A stretch of DNA of 50,933 nt from Acidobacteriaceae bacterium (GTDB taxonomy: Bacteria > Acidobacteriota > Terriglobia > Terriglobales > Acidobacteriaceae), in NCBI GenBank assembly GCA_025355505.1, contig JANXZM010000001.1, forward strand, positions 1 through 50,933, in the 5' to 3' direction. Each line of letters begins with the position of its first letter. Within the stretch, counting starts at the first letter, position 1. Of this stretch, positions 41,667 to 50,028 are shown one piece after another. The notes below the pieces were generated by a model, which worked only from the letters and a program-made list of their open reading frames with translations, did no database searches and was not told the DNA's origin. Made by a program: the position numbers and the translations under genes.

Positions 41667-42475
41667 GCCCGCCGCAGAATGAACACCAGCCGAACACGAG
41701 GATCCCGTTTACGAAGGCGTCGGCTTGCGGTAACGATTTCCTTCTGGTGGACGGCGCGTACGCTTTAGCTGACCTGCCTGCGTTCAGCCGGAGGTTGTGC
41801 GATCGCCATCGCGGAGTGGGTGCCGACGGCGTGGAATGGCTGTTCCCGGATGCGCAAGCTGACGTGAAGGCTCGCCTGATCAACGCGGATGGTTCGGAGG
41901 CGGAAATTTCCGGCAACGGCACGCGCTGTGTGGCGGCGGAGATTTGTTCGCGAGAGGGCAAAACGGAAGTTGTGGTTCGCACGGGTGCCGGACTGAAGAC
42001 CTGCCGCCTGGCGGGCAGGCAAGGCCCCACGTTTGAGTTTGAAGTGGATATGGGCCAGCCGCAGGTCGGCGGCCAGTTATCGATTGAGACGATGTGGGTG
42101 CGCGCGGTGGGGACGAAGGTTTCGATGGGAAATCCGCACTTCGTAATTTTTGTGGATAACTTCCAGGATGGATGGCAGCGGCAGGCGGCACTGATCGGGA
42201 CGCAGCCGCAGTTTCCAAAGGGTACAAACGTGGAGTATGTGGCGGTGCTCGGTACCAATCAAATCGAGATCCGTCTATTCGAACGGGGTGTGGGAGAGAC
42301 GCAGTCTTCGGGCACGGGATCGTGCGCGTCCGCCGTAGCTGCGATTGCGAGCGGGCGAGTTGCTTCGCCGGTAACCGTGATTGCGCCCGGAGGTTCGCAG
42401 ACGGTGCGCTGGGAGAATCAAGTTTATCTGCGGGGTTCGGCGACTCTCATCTGCCGGGGAGAGTTCTTCGTTTAA
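41663..42475 (+). CDS. dapF: Diaminopimelate epimerase
   Basis: Converts LL- to meso-diaminopimelate, the branch point to lysine and peptidoglycan. Both catalytic cysteines are visible: GNGTRC (about residue 93) and SSGTGSCAS (about 213), with KASACGNDFLLVD at the start and VSMGNPHFVIF in the middle. Length 270 aa from the ATG at 41663, which overlaps the mgtC-like stop by 4 bp; a longer frame to 41348 is not homologous. Its neighbours ldcA and mpl also act on DAP-containing wall peptides. A homologue in one operon with them suits wall-precursor supply. Confidence 0.96.
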   Translation: MSPPQNEHQPNTRIPFTKASACGNDFLLVDGAYALADLPAFSRRLCDRHRGVGADGVEWLFPDAQADVKARLINADGSEAEISGNGTRCVAAEICSREGKTEVVVRTGAGLKTCRLAGRQGPTFEFEVDMGQPQVGGQLSIETMWVRAVGTKVSMGNPHFVIFVDNFQDGWQRQAALIGTQPQFPKGTNVEYVAVLGTNQIEIRLFERGVGETQSSGTGSCASAVAAIASGRVASPVTVIAPGGSQTVRWENQVYLRGSATLICRGEFFV

Positions 42476-42502
42476 GATCGAGTCCAGATAAGATCGTGCC
42501 AC

Positions 42503-43453
42503 ATGGTTTCCGCTTCCCAGAATTTGCGAATAAAGCCGCGCGCGCTCCGTCCGGGCGACAAGGTGGGAATCGTTGCGCCTGCGTCGAACGTTAACCGCGA
42601 ACTGCTGGAGGCGGGCTGCGACGGCCTTCGCCGTGCCGGATATGAGCCGTTTTATTTCCAATCGATCCTGGAACGCGATCTCTACTTTGCCGGGTCGGCG
42701 GAGCGCCGGGCGCTGGAACTGGAAGACATGTTCGCGCGCGACGATGTCCACGCGATTGTTTGTGCGCGAGGAGGATACGGGTCCAACTATCTGCCGCTGG
42801 CGCTTGATCCGGCGAAAATTGTTTTGCATCCCAAAATCCTGGTGGGCTACAGCGATATTACGACCCTGGTGTGCTGCCTGGCGGACTCGGCGAACTTCGT
42901 GACCTTCCATGGCCCGATGGTGGCCAAGGATTTCGCCCTCGCCGACGGCGTGGATCTGGAGTCGTGGCAGAACGCGCTGGGCGGAGCGGAGGAGTGGAGC
43001 ATCGCGGAAGGCTCGGGAGCAAGGCCGCTGTTGGCGGGACAGGGAGAGGGAATCCTCTATGGCGGGTGCCTCTCGATGCTGGTGGCGTCTCTGGGCACAC
43101 CGCACGAGATTCGAACCGCGGGTACAATTCTTTTCCTCGAAGACGTTGCGACCAAGCCTTACCAGATCGATCGCATGCTGATGCAACTGAAACTGGCGGG
43201 TAAGTTGAGAGATGTGCGCGGTATTGTCTTCGGCGAAATGATGGATTGCAGGCAGAGTCCGGATCAGGATTACACGTTAGAGGAAGTTGTGCTGCGAGTG
43301 GTTGGCGATCTGCGGGTTCCGGTGGCGTTTGGGCTGCGGTCGGGGCATGTCTCGCGCGCGAACATCACGCTGCCGATTGGGGTGAAAGCAAGACTGATCG
43401 TGGAGAACACGGTGGAACTGCGGATTCTGGAAGCGGCGACGGTCAAAGAATAA
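42503..43453 (+). CDS. ldcA: LD-carboxypeptidase (peptidase S66)
   Basis: Removes the terminal D-alanine from murein tetrapeptides in the cytosol, an essential step in wall recycling. The S66 layout is clear: PRALRPGDKVGIVAPASN at the start, the nucleophile Ser in CARGGYGSNYL, the partner VGYSDIT, the Glu in ILFLEDV and the His in LRSGHVSRANITLP. Length 316 aa, standard. No signal peptide, so cytosolic. It follows dapF by 27 bp and precedes mpl, the enzyme that reuses the resulting tripeptide. That order makes it a functional pair. Confidence 0.95.
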   Translation: MVSASQNLRIKPRALRPGDKVGIVAPASNVNRELLEAGCDGLRRAGYEPFYFQSILERDLYFAGSAERRALELEDMFARDDVHAIVCARGGYGSNYLPLALDPAKIVLHPKILVGYSDITTLVCCLADSANFVTFHGPMVAKDFALADGVDLESWQNALGGAEEWSIAEGSGARPLLAGQGEGILYGGCLSMLVASLGTPHEIRTAGTILFLEDVATKPYQIDRMLMQLKLAGKLRDVRGIVFGEMMDCRQSPDQDYTLEEVVLRVVGDLRVPVAFGLRSGHVSRANITLPIGVKARLIVENTVELRILEAATVKE

Positions 43454-43531
43454 CCACAGGAGGAGCGGAGGACTTTCGGCTAAAAGTTAAAAGCCGGGCG
43501 AAGATGCCTGTCGCTCCGTCATGTACACGCA

Positions 43532-44980
43532 ATGAAAGATAAACCCAAACACATTCACCTCATCGGCATTTGCGGGACGGCGATGGGTTCGCTGGCTGGC
43601 ATGCTGCAAGAGCGGGGCTTTCGCGTCACGGGCTCGGATGCTGCGTCGTATCCGCCGATGTCGACGTTTCTCGAATCGTTTGGCATCCAGGTCGCGCAGC
43701 CGTTTGCCGAGGCGAATCTGAATCCGCGGCCCGATCTGGTGGTCGTGGGGAACGCGCTTTCTCGCGGGAACGTGGAACTGGAGCGCGTGCTCGACGAGCG
43801 CATTCCGTTCTGCTCACTGCCGCAGATTCTGCACGATGAGTTTCTGGTGGGGAAAGACGTTCTGGTGGTTGCCGGAACGCACGGCAAGACCACCACGACG
43901 TCAATGCTGGCGTGGATCTTCGAGACTGCTGGCCTTCATCCTTCCTTCCTGATCGGTGGTATAGCGGAAAATTTCGGGCGCAGTTTTGGGCTTGGCCAAG
44001 GCAAGCACTTTATTCTGGAAGGCGACGAGTATGACACGGCGTTCTTCGACAAAGGTCCGAAGTTTCTGCACTACTTTCCAGATGCCGTGATTCTCACCTC
44101 GGTGGAGTTCGACCACGCCGATATCTACAGGGATCTGGACGCAGTGGAGACGGCATTCAAGCGGCTGGTGAATTTGGTTCCGCGACGCGGGCGGATCGTC
44201 GGTTTTGACTCGGGTGAGATAGTGGGTGAAAGCCTGGACCGCTGTTTGCAGAAAGCATTTTGCCCCGTCGAACGTTACGGCGCTTCGGATCGCGCGGGCT
44301 GGAAAGTCGCAAATCTAAAGCTGGGCGAGGAACGAACTTTCTGGTCGGTGCTGCGCGATGGGCAAGCGTGGGCGGATTTCGACTTTCCGCTGGGCGGCGA
44401 ATACAACGTCTGGAATGCCACGGCAGCGGCGGCGTTGGCGACGAATTATCAAATTTCGAAAGACGTGATTGCAAAGGCTCTCCAAACATTTCGCAGCGTT
44501 AAGCGTCGCCTCGAGGTGAAGGCGCAGGTCAACGGGATTACGATCATCGACGACTTTGCGCATCATCCGACGGCCATCGAGCAGACGATTCGGGCGTTGC
44601 GCGCTCGGTATCCGCAATCGCGGCTGTGGGTGGTGCTGGAGCCGCGTTCGAACACGATGCGCCGCAACGTGCTGCAGGATGCGCTTGTCCGCAGCCTGGC
44701 GCTCGCGGACGAGGTGGTGATCGCGGCCATCTTTAAGTCGGAAGCGATTCCCGTGGCCGAGCGACTTGATCTGAATCGCGTGATCGCCGAAATCAAAAAT
44801 TGCGGCAAACAAGCGCGCATTCTCGCCGACGCCGATGCCATCGTGAATGCGATCGCTCCAGAGCTGCGGGAGCGCGACGTGGTTGCCATTCTCTCCAATG
44901 GCGGATTTGGCGGCATCTATGAAAAGCTGCCGCAACGATTGCGCGTGCTCGGAGTGAAAACGCTCGGGGTGAAGACGTAA
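43532..44980 (+). CDS. mpl: Murein peptide ligase (Mpl)
   Basis: Joins L-Ala-gamma-D-Glu-meso-DAP recovered from old wall to UDP-MurNAc, with ATP. The Mur ligase family signatures are KHIHLIGICGTAMGSLAGML (nucleotide fold), the P-loop VVAGTHGKTTTTSML, ILEGDEYDTAFFD and SVEFDHADIY, then DDFAHHPTAIEQTI and EPRSNTMRRNV in the C-terminal domain. GDEYDTAFFDKGPKFLHY separates Mpl from MurC. Length 482 aa, within range. The last residues repeat VLGVKTLGVKT because of a 15-bp tandem duplication before the stop. The plsC start codon follows the stop immediately. Confidence 0.94.
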   Translation: MKDKPKHIHLIGICGTAMGSLAGMLQERGFRVTGSDAASYPPMSTFLESFGIQVAQPFAEANLNPRPDLVVVGNALSRGNVELERVLDERIPFCSLPQILHDEFLVGKDVLVVAGTHGKTTTTSMLAWIFETAGLHPSFLIGGIAENFGRSFGLGQGKHFILEGDEYDTAFFDKGPKFLHYFPDAVILTSVEFDHADIYRDLDAVETAFKRLVNLVPRRGRIVGFDSGEIVGESLDRCLQKAFCPVERYGASDRAGWKVANLKLGEERTFWSVLRDGQAWADFDFPLGGEYNVWNATAAAALATNYQISKDVIAKALQTFRSVKRRLEVKAQVNGITIIDDFAHHPTAIEQTIRALRARYPQSRLWVVLEPRSNTMRRNVLQDALVRSLALADEVVIAAIFKSEAIPVAERLDLNRVIAEIKNCGKQARILADADAIVNAIAPELRERDVVAILSNGGFGGIYEKLPQRLRVLGVKTLGVKT

Positions 44981-45688
44981 GTGTTTCGCACCATTCTTAT
45001 GCTGGCGTTTTGGGCGGTTTCGCTGCCGGTCGCGGCGCTTCTCGGGTTCCCTTGGACCTATCTGACCAAAGACATCAATTTTTTGTACAACACTTGCATG
45101 TCCGCAATGTGGATGGGTGTGCGCATCGCGGGAGTGAAGGTGAGGACGATTGGACTCGAAAGAATCGATCCGGCGCGGAACTACATCTTCATGTCGAATC
45201 ACATCTCCAATCTCGATCCGCCGATCACGCTGCCGCTGCTTCCGCGGCGCAGTTCGGTGATGGTGAAGAAAGAATTGTTCAAGGTTCCAATTCTTGGACG
45301 CATCATGCTGATCGGATCGCTCGTTCCGGTCGACCGCAAAAATCGGGATGCCGGTATCACGGCGGTACGCGACGCGGTCAAGGCCATCGAGAAGGGACTG
45401 AACATGACTATCTACGTGGAAGGGAAGCGCTCGTTCGATGGCAAGCTGCTGCCGTTCAAGAAAGGGCCGTTCTATCTCGCCGAGGAGTGCAACGTACCGG
45501 TCGTGCCCATCACGATTTCCGGTACCGAAGCAGTCATGCCGAAGGCGCGGTTTGCGATTCGTCCGGGGATGGTGACGGTGCAGTTTCACGATCCCATCGA
45601 GCCCGCCGATTTCGGAGAGCGCGATTGCCTGATGGCCAAAGTGCGAGCGGCGATCAACAGCGGGCTTCCTTCGGAGTTGCGAGAGTAG
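44981..45688 (+). CDS. plsC: 1-acylglycerol-3-phosphate acyltransferase (PlsC-like)
   Basis: Adds the second fatty acid in phosphatidic acid synthesis. Acyltransferase motifs: MSNHISNLDPP (NHxxxxD), MVKKELFKVPILG, MTIYVEGKRSFDG (usually EGTRS) and NVPVVPITISGT. One N-terminal membrane helix (about 1-25) anchors it. Length 235 aa, standard. The GTG start follows directly after the mpl stop codon, which ties it to the wall-recycling transcript. It ends the co-directional run, before the long repeat-bearing gap upstream of dnaE. Confidence 0.92.
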   Translation: MFRTILMLAFWAVSLPVAALLGFPWTYLTKDINFLYNTCMSAMWMGVRIAGVKVRTIGLERIDPARNYIFMSNHISNLDPPITLPLLPRRSSVMVKKELFKVPILGRIMLIGSLVPVDRKNRDAGITAVRDAVKAIEKGLNMTIYVEGKRSFDGKLLPFKKGPFYLAEECNVPVVPITISGTEAVMPKARFAIRPGMVTVQFHDPIEPADFGERDCLMAKVRAAINSGLPSELRE

Positions 45689-45767
45689 CCGGCAAGGTTG
45701 TCCGCTTGGAGGTACCCCCCCTTTTTCTCGCTATATTGGAATCATAGGGCTAGCGGGAAATTCTCGT

Positions 45768-45825
45768 AAAGTATTCAAGAATACGGACTTATATGGAAAG
45801 TATTCAGGAAGAAGGAGTTAGCTCG
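45768..45825. repeat. Two 29-bp tandem direct repeats
   Basis: Unit 1 (45768-45796) begins AAAGTATTCAAGAATACGGA; unit 2 (45797-45825) begins AAAGTATTCAGGAAGAAGGA. They are about three-quarters identical and contiguous. A weaker, shifted relative may precede them. They are too few and too divergent for CRISPR. Confidence 0.6.
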
Positions 45826-45839
45826 TTTTTTGCTTTACT

Positions 45840-45865
45840 GGGGGTCTCGGCGGATGCTGACCCCC
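45840..45865. repeat. GC hairpin downstream of plsC
   Basis: GGGGGTC (45840-45846) and GACCCCC (45859-45865) form a 7-bp stem with a 12-base loop. A T-rich stretch (TTTTTTGCTTT) precedes it on the plus strand, so as a terminator it would work for minus-strand transcription; its role is unclear. Confidence 0.4.
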
Positions 45866-46414
45866 GCTGATTAACCCAAATTGGTGTTTTCAAAGAGCGC
45901 CGACAAATGGGGCTGGGCAGCTTCGGGGGCCGTCTTGGGAGACAGACACACCTCGGCCCTGACACACAGGTCGATTACTATTGTCGCCGACGGGCGGTTA
46001 GTTGTCTGTGATGGGTGGCCCCTGTGTTTGTGATGAATAAGGGTAGAAGTTAGATTGCGGGAGATGGAGATTCCCTCCGATCTCAAATGATTGCGGTTGG
46101 CCGGGGAGGGGTTTGAGGAAATCTGGGAGCGTGGTTACGGACATATCGGCGGGGGCTCGGGTTTGCTCCCTCGAGGGGCTAAAGCGGGATCAAAGCGGGG
46201 GAGTTACCGCAGGGCCTAAGCGCTGCGCCACCCAAAGACGAGCACTTTCGCACGCACACACTCAACAGGTTTGCTTTTTTGCTAAAGGAGTTACCAGACA
46301 ATTGCACCATTTTCTGTCATTGCGCGATTTACTCCAACCAGTAGAATGAGTCGGCTCCAGTTTTCCGAAAAGCGAAGACTAAGAGCGAACTGCGAACTGC
46401 CAAGTGCTGCCTTC

Positions 46415-49400
46415 ATGAGCCAAAACGAATTCGTCCATCTCCATCTGCATAGCGATTACTCTCTGCTCGACGGCGCTTGCGACGTCGAGAAACTCGTCGA
46501 TAGGGTTCATGAACTCGGGATGCCGGCGGTGGCCATGACCGACCACGGCAATATTTTTGGCGCGGTGCATTTTGTGAATGCCGCGCACAAGGCTGGCGTG
46601 AAACCGATTGTGGGATGCGAACTCTACATCTGCAAGAAAGACGATCACCGCATCGCGCGTACTCCGCCTGACGGCGACACTTATAACCATCTGCTGGTGC
46701 TGGCCGAAAACGAAGAAGGCTACCGGAATCTGGTGAAGATAACGTCGGAAGCGTCGCTGCACGGCTTCTACTACAAGCCGAGGGTGAGCAAGAAATTTCT
46801 GGCGGAACATTCGAAGGGTTTGATCGGGCTTTCCGGATGTCTGAAGGGTGAAGTGGCTGAACGGCTAACGGAAGGAAACTACGAGGCGGCGCGCTCGGCG
46901 GCCGGTTTCTACCGCGATCTTTTTGGCAAAGAGAATTTCTTCCTGGAGATTCAGGACCAGGGTTTGGAGATGGAGCACCGCATCCATTCCGGCTTGTTCC
47001 AACTGGAGAAGGACATTGGGCTGCCGCTGGTGGCGACCAACGACAGCCACTACCTTTGCGAAGACGACGCGCACGCACAGGATGTGATGTTGTGCATTCA
47101 AACGGGGAAGTCCATCCAGGAAACCAACCGGATGAAGTTCGAGGGCACGCAGTTCTACGTGAAGGACGGCGACGAAATGTTGCGGGTGTTCAAGGACGCG
47201 CCCCAGGTGCTTTCGCGCACGCTCGATATAGCGGAACGCTGCAACCTTCGACTGGAGAAAGTTCCCAGCCCGTTTCCACACTTCGACGTTCCGGACGGAT
47301 TTACGCTTGACAGTTATTTTGAGGACATCACGCGGCAAGGATTTGCGCGGCGGATGGAGAGCCTGAGAACTTTGTCGGCGAACGGCCGGCTCAAGCATTC
47401 GCTTGCGGACTACGAACAGAGACTGGCGCGGGAGATCGGCATCATCCAGCAGATGAAGTTCTCGGGATATTTTCTGATTGTTTGGGACTTCATCCGCTAC
47501 GCCCGGGAACGGGGCATTCCGGTGGGCCCGGGGCGCGGATCGGCGGCGGGGGCGGTGGTGGCGTATTCGCTGGGGATTACTAACATCGATCCGCTGCAGC
47601 ATGAACTTCTGTTCGAACGCTTTCTGAACCCGGAACGGATTTCAATGCCCGATATCGATATCGACTTTTGCATGAACCGGCGGGGCGAAGTGATCGAATA
47701 CGTGACCCACAAATACGGGCGGGAAAATGTTGCGCAGATCATCACGTTCGGCACGATGGCAGCCAAAGCCGCGATCAAGGACGTTGGCCGCGCGATGGAT
47801 ATTCCGTACAGCGACGTGGACCGCATCGCAAAGATGGTGCCGACCACGCTGAATATCAAGCTCGACGATGCGCTCAGGGAGTCGGTGGCGCTGCAGGAGG
47901 CGTACCAGAAAGATCCTCAGGTGCGGCAGTTGCTGGACACGGCACTTAAGCTGGAAGGTCTGGTGCGGAATTCCGGCGTGCACGCGGCGGGCGTGGTGAT
48001 TTCGCCCAGGCCGCTGATAGAGTTGGTGCCGCTGCACAAAACCAAGAACGGCGAAATCGTGACCGCGTTCGACATGGTGGCGATCGAAAAGATGGGCCTG
48101 CTGAAAATGGATTTCCTCGGGCTCACGACGCTCACCATTCTCGACGATACCTTGAAGCTGATCGCGCAGAAGGGAACGACTCTCAATCTCGATGATGTTC
48201 CGCTCGAAGATCCCGTGACGTACGAGAAGGTCTTTCACAAGGGGCTGACCTCGGGCGTCTTCCAGTTTGAATCATCGGGCATGCGCGATGTCTTGCGTCG
48301 CTATCAACCCAACTCGATTGAAGATTTAACCGCGCTCAATGCGCTCTACCGTCCTGGCCCGATTCAGGGAGGAATGATTGACGACTTTATCGAGCGAAAG
48401 CACGGGCGCCGCAAGATTGAATACGAACTGCCGCAGCTGAAAGAAATCCTTGCGGAAACGCTCGGCGTTTTTGTCTACCAGGAACAGGTGATGCAGGCCG
48501 CCAACAAACTTGCCGGCTATTCGCTCGGTGAAGCCGATCTGTTGCGCCGTGCCATGGGCAAAAAGAATGCCGATGAAATGGCGAAGCAGCGCGAACGTTT
48601 TGTGCAAGGCGCGACCAAAAATGGCTTCCCCCCAAAGAAAATTGAGAAGATTTTCGACCTGATGGCGCAATTTGCCGGGTACGGCTTCAATAAGTCTCAC
48701 TCCGCCGCATACGCGCTACTGGCCTACCATACCGCGTTTTTAAAAACACATCATCCTGTCGACTTCATGGCCGCGCTCCTAACCTCGGTCACCGGAAGCA
48801 CCGACGACGTCGTGAAGTACATTAACGAATGCCGCGAGATGGGAATTGCTGTCGAGCCTCCCGACATCAACGTGAGCGACGCAAACTTTACACCGCACGG
48901 TACCGCGATTCGCTTCGGCTTGGCGGCCGTGAAAAACGTCGGCGGCAACGCCATCGAATCCATAGTGGCGGCCCGCAAAAAGCTGGATCGCAATTTCAAA
49001 TCGTTCTACGAATTCTGTGAGGTGGTTGACCTGCGCCTCCTCAACAAACGTGTGCTTGAGTCTTTAATCAAAAGCGGCGCGATGGATGGCTTTGGGCGGC
49101 GCGCGCAACTGATGCAAGCCCTCGATACGGCAATTGAGCACGCGCAGAAAACACAACGCGACGCCGAGTCTGGCCAACACGGCTTATTTGGCGTGTTCGC
49201 CGACGAGACCGCCGAGCAGGCCAACGAATCGCTGCCCAACGTTCCCGATTGGGATGAGCACGTGCGTCTTTCCGCCGAAAAAGAAATACTCGGCTTCTTC
49301 ATTACCGGCCATCCGATGGAAAAATACAAAGAGAAGCTCACCGACCTGAATGCGATCTCAACGCAGGATATTTGCGCCATGAAACGGTCGACTGCGAAAG

Positions 49401-49903
49401 ATGAGAACATCACGACGGCGGGCTTGATATGCGGCGTGCGCGTAGCGAAGTCAAGAAAGGGCGACCTCTGGGCCCAAGCGGCTCTTGAAGATATGTCGGG
49501 CACCGTCGAGTTGCTGGTTTTTCCAGAAGCCTATCGAAAGCTTGCAGAGAAGATGAAGTTAGAAGTTCCGGTTTTGATTCGTGGCGGAGTGCGCATCGAA
49601 GAGGGCGCCAATCCAAAACTCACCGCCCATGAAATTATCCCGCTCGATGAGGTCAACGTTCCTCTCCCCCGGGCGCTGCGCATCCGCATTCCTTCTGGAA
49701 GCGCAACCGATAGCACCGTCGATGCCCTCCATAACTTGTTCAACGAGCGCAAGGGTGAAGCCAAAGTGCTCTTCGATGTGGAGCGCGAGGGCGATTTCAT
49801 GGTCGTCATGGAGGCCCAAGGCTATAATGTGATGCCAGACCGTAATTTCCTCGGCCGCGTCGAGGAGCTTTGTGGACGAGGCAGCGTCCGGGTGATCCTG
49901 TAA
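46415..49903 (+). CDS. dnaE: DNA polymerase III alpha subunit
   Basis: Replicative polymerase, 1162 aa from the ATG at 46415 (MSQNEFVHLHLHS); an upstream ATG at 46346 adds 23 unlikely residues. Parts in order: PHP domain (about 1-270) with HLHLHSDYSLLDG and AVAMTDHGNI; the polymerase palm with the catalytic aspartates in MPDIDIDFCMNRRGEVIEYV and GPGRGSAAGAVVAYSL; the fingers with AQFAGYGFNKSHSAAYALLAYHTAF; and a C-terminal OB-fold (about 1000-1090, TTAGLICGVRVAKSRKGDLWA). The PHP His/Asp residues look intact, unlike E. coli, so metal-dependent proofreading is possible. It precedes accA, an order known from other bacteria. Confidence 0.97.
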   Translation: MSQNEFVHLHLHSDYSLLDGACDVEKLVDRVHELGMPAVAMTDHGNIFGAVHFVNAAHKAGVKPIVGCELYICKKDDHRIARTPPDGDTYNHLLVLAENEEGYRNLVKITSEASLHGFYYKPRVSKKFLAEHSKGLIGLSGCLKGEVAERLTEGNYEAARSAAGFYRDLFGKENFFLEIQDQGLEMEHRIHSGLFQLEKDIGLPLVATNDSHYLCEDDAHAQDVMLCIQTGKSIQETNRMKFEGTQFYVKDGDEMLRVFKDAPQVLSRTLDIAERCNLRLEKVPSPFPHFDVPDGFTLDSYFEDITRQGFARRMESLRTLSANGRLKHSLADYEQRLAREIGIIQQMKFSGYFLIVWDFIRYARERGIPVGPGRGSAAGAVVAYSLGITNIDPLQHELLFERFLNPERISMPDIDIDFCMNRRGEVIEYVTHKYGRENVAQIITFGTMAAKAAIKDVGRAMDIPYSDVDRIAKMVPTTLNIKLDDALRESVALQEAYQKDPQVRQLLDTALKLEGLVRNSGVHAAGVVISPRPLIELVPLHKTKNGEIVTAFDMVAIEKMGLLKMDFLGLTTLTILDDTLKLIAQKGTTLNLDDVPLEDPVTYEKVFHKGLTSGVFQFESSGMRDVLRRYQPNSIEDLTALNALYRPGPIQGGMIDDFIERKHGRRKIEYELPQLKEILAETLGVFVYQEQVMQAANKLAGYSLGEADLLRRAMGKKNADEMAKQRERFVQGATKNGFPPKKIEKIFDLMAQFAGYGFNKSHSAAYALLAYHTAFLKTHHPVDFMAALLTSVTGSTDDVVKYINECREMGIAVEPPDINVSDANFTPHGTAIRFGLAAVKNVGGNAIESIVAARKKLDRNFKSFYEFCEVVDLRLLNKRVLESLIKSGAMDGFGRRAQLMQALDTAIEHAQKTQRDAESGQHGLFGVFADETAEQANESLPNVPDWDEHVRLSAEKEILGFFITGHPMEKYKEKLTDLNAISTQDICAMKRSTAKDENITTAGLICGVRVAKSRKGDLWAQAALEDMSGTVELLVFPEAYRKLAEKMKLEVPVLIRGGVRIEEGANPKLTAHEIIPLDEVNVPLPRALRIRIPSGSATDSTVDALHNLFNERKGEAKVLFDVEREGDFMVVMEAQGYNVMPDRNFLGRVEELCGRGSVRVIL

Positions 49904-50028
49904 CCAAATGATTTCGTAAAGCTAAGGTAAAAGCTAACTTGAGACGATCAAAAGATAAATCTCCCGATCAGGTCAGCGAAGCAATCGAGCAGCCAGAGCA
50001 TGTCTCGGCCCTTGCCGGAGCGGATCTT

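Larger units (their letters stand above)
45689..46414. other. Long intergenic region upstream of dnaE
   Basis: About 725 bases with no believable gene; short frames here (for example 45871-46086 minus and 46113-46349 plus) have no ribosome sites or recognisable composition. It contains a run of seven C (45715-45721), two 29-bp direct repeats, a GC hairpin (45840-45865) and an 11-bp-spaced repeat AAAGCGGG (46181 and 46192). I found no known RNA family by eye. The dnaE promoter must lie here. Confidence 0.5.

Noticed and set aside
45768-45825. CRISPR array
   Set aside because: Only two contiguous, divergent repeats without spacers, and no cas genes anywhere in the window.
46113-46349. 78-codon frame upstream of dnaE
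   Set aside because: No ribosome site, no motif, and it runs over the direct repeats; it looks like chance.
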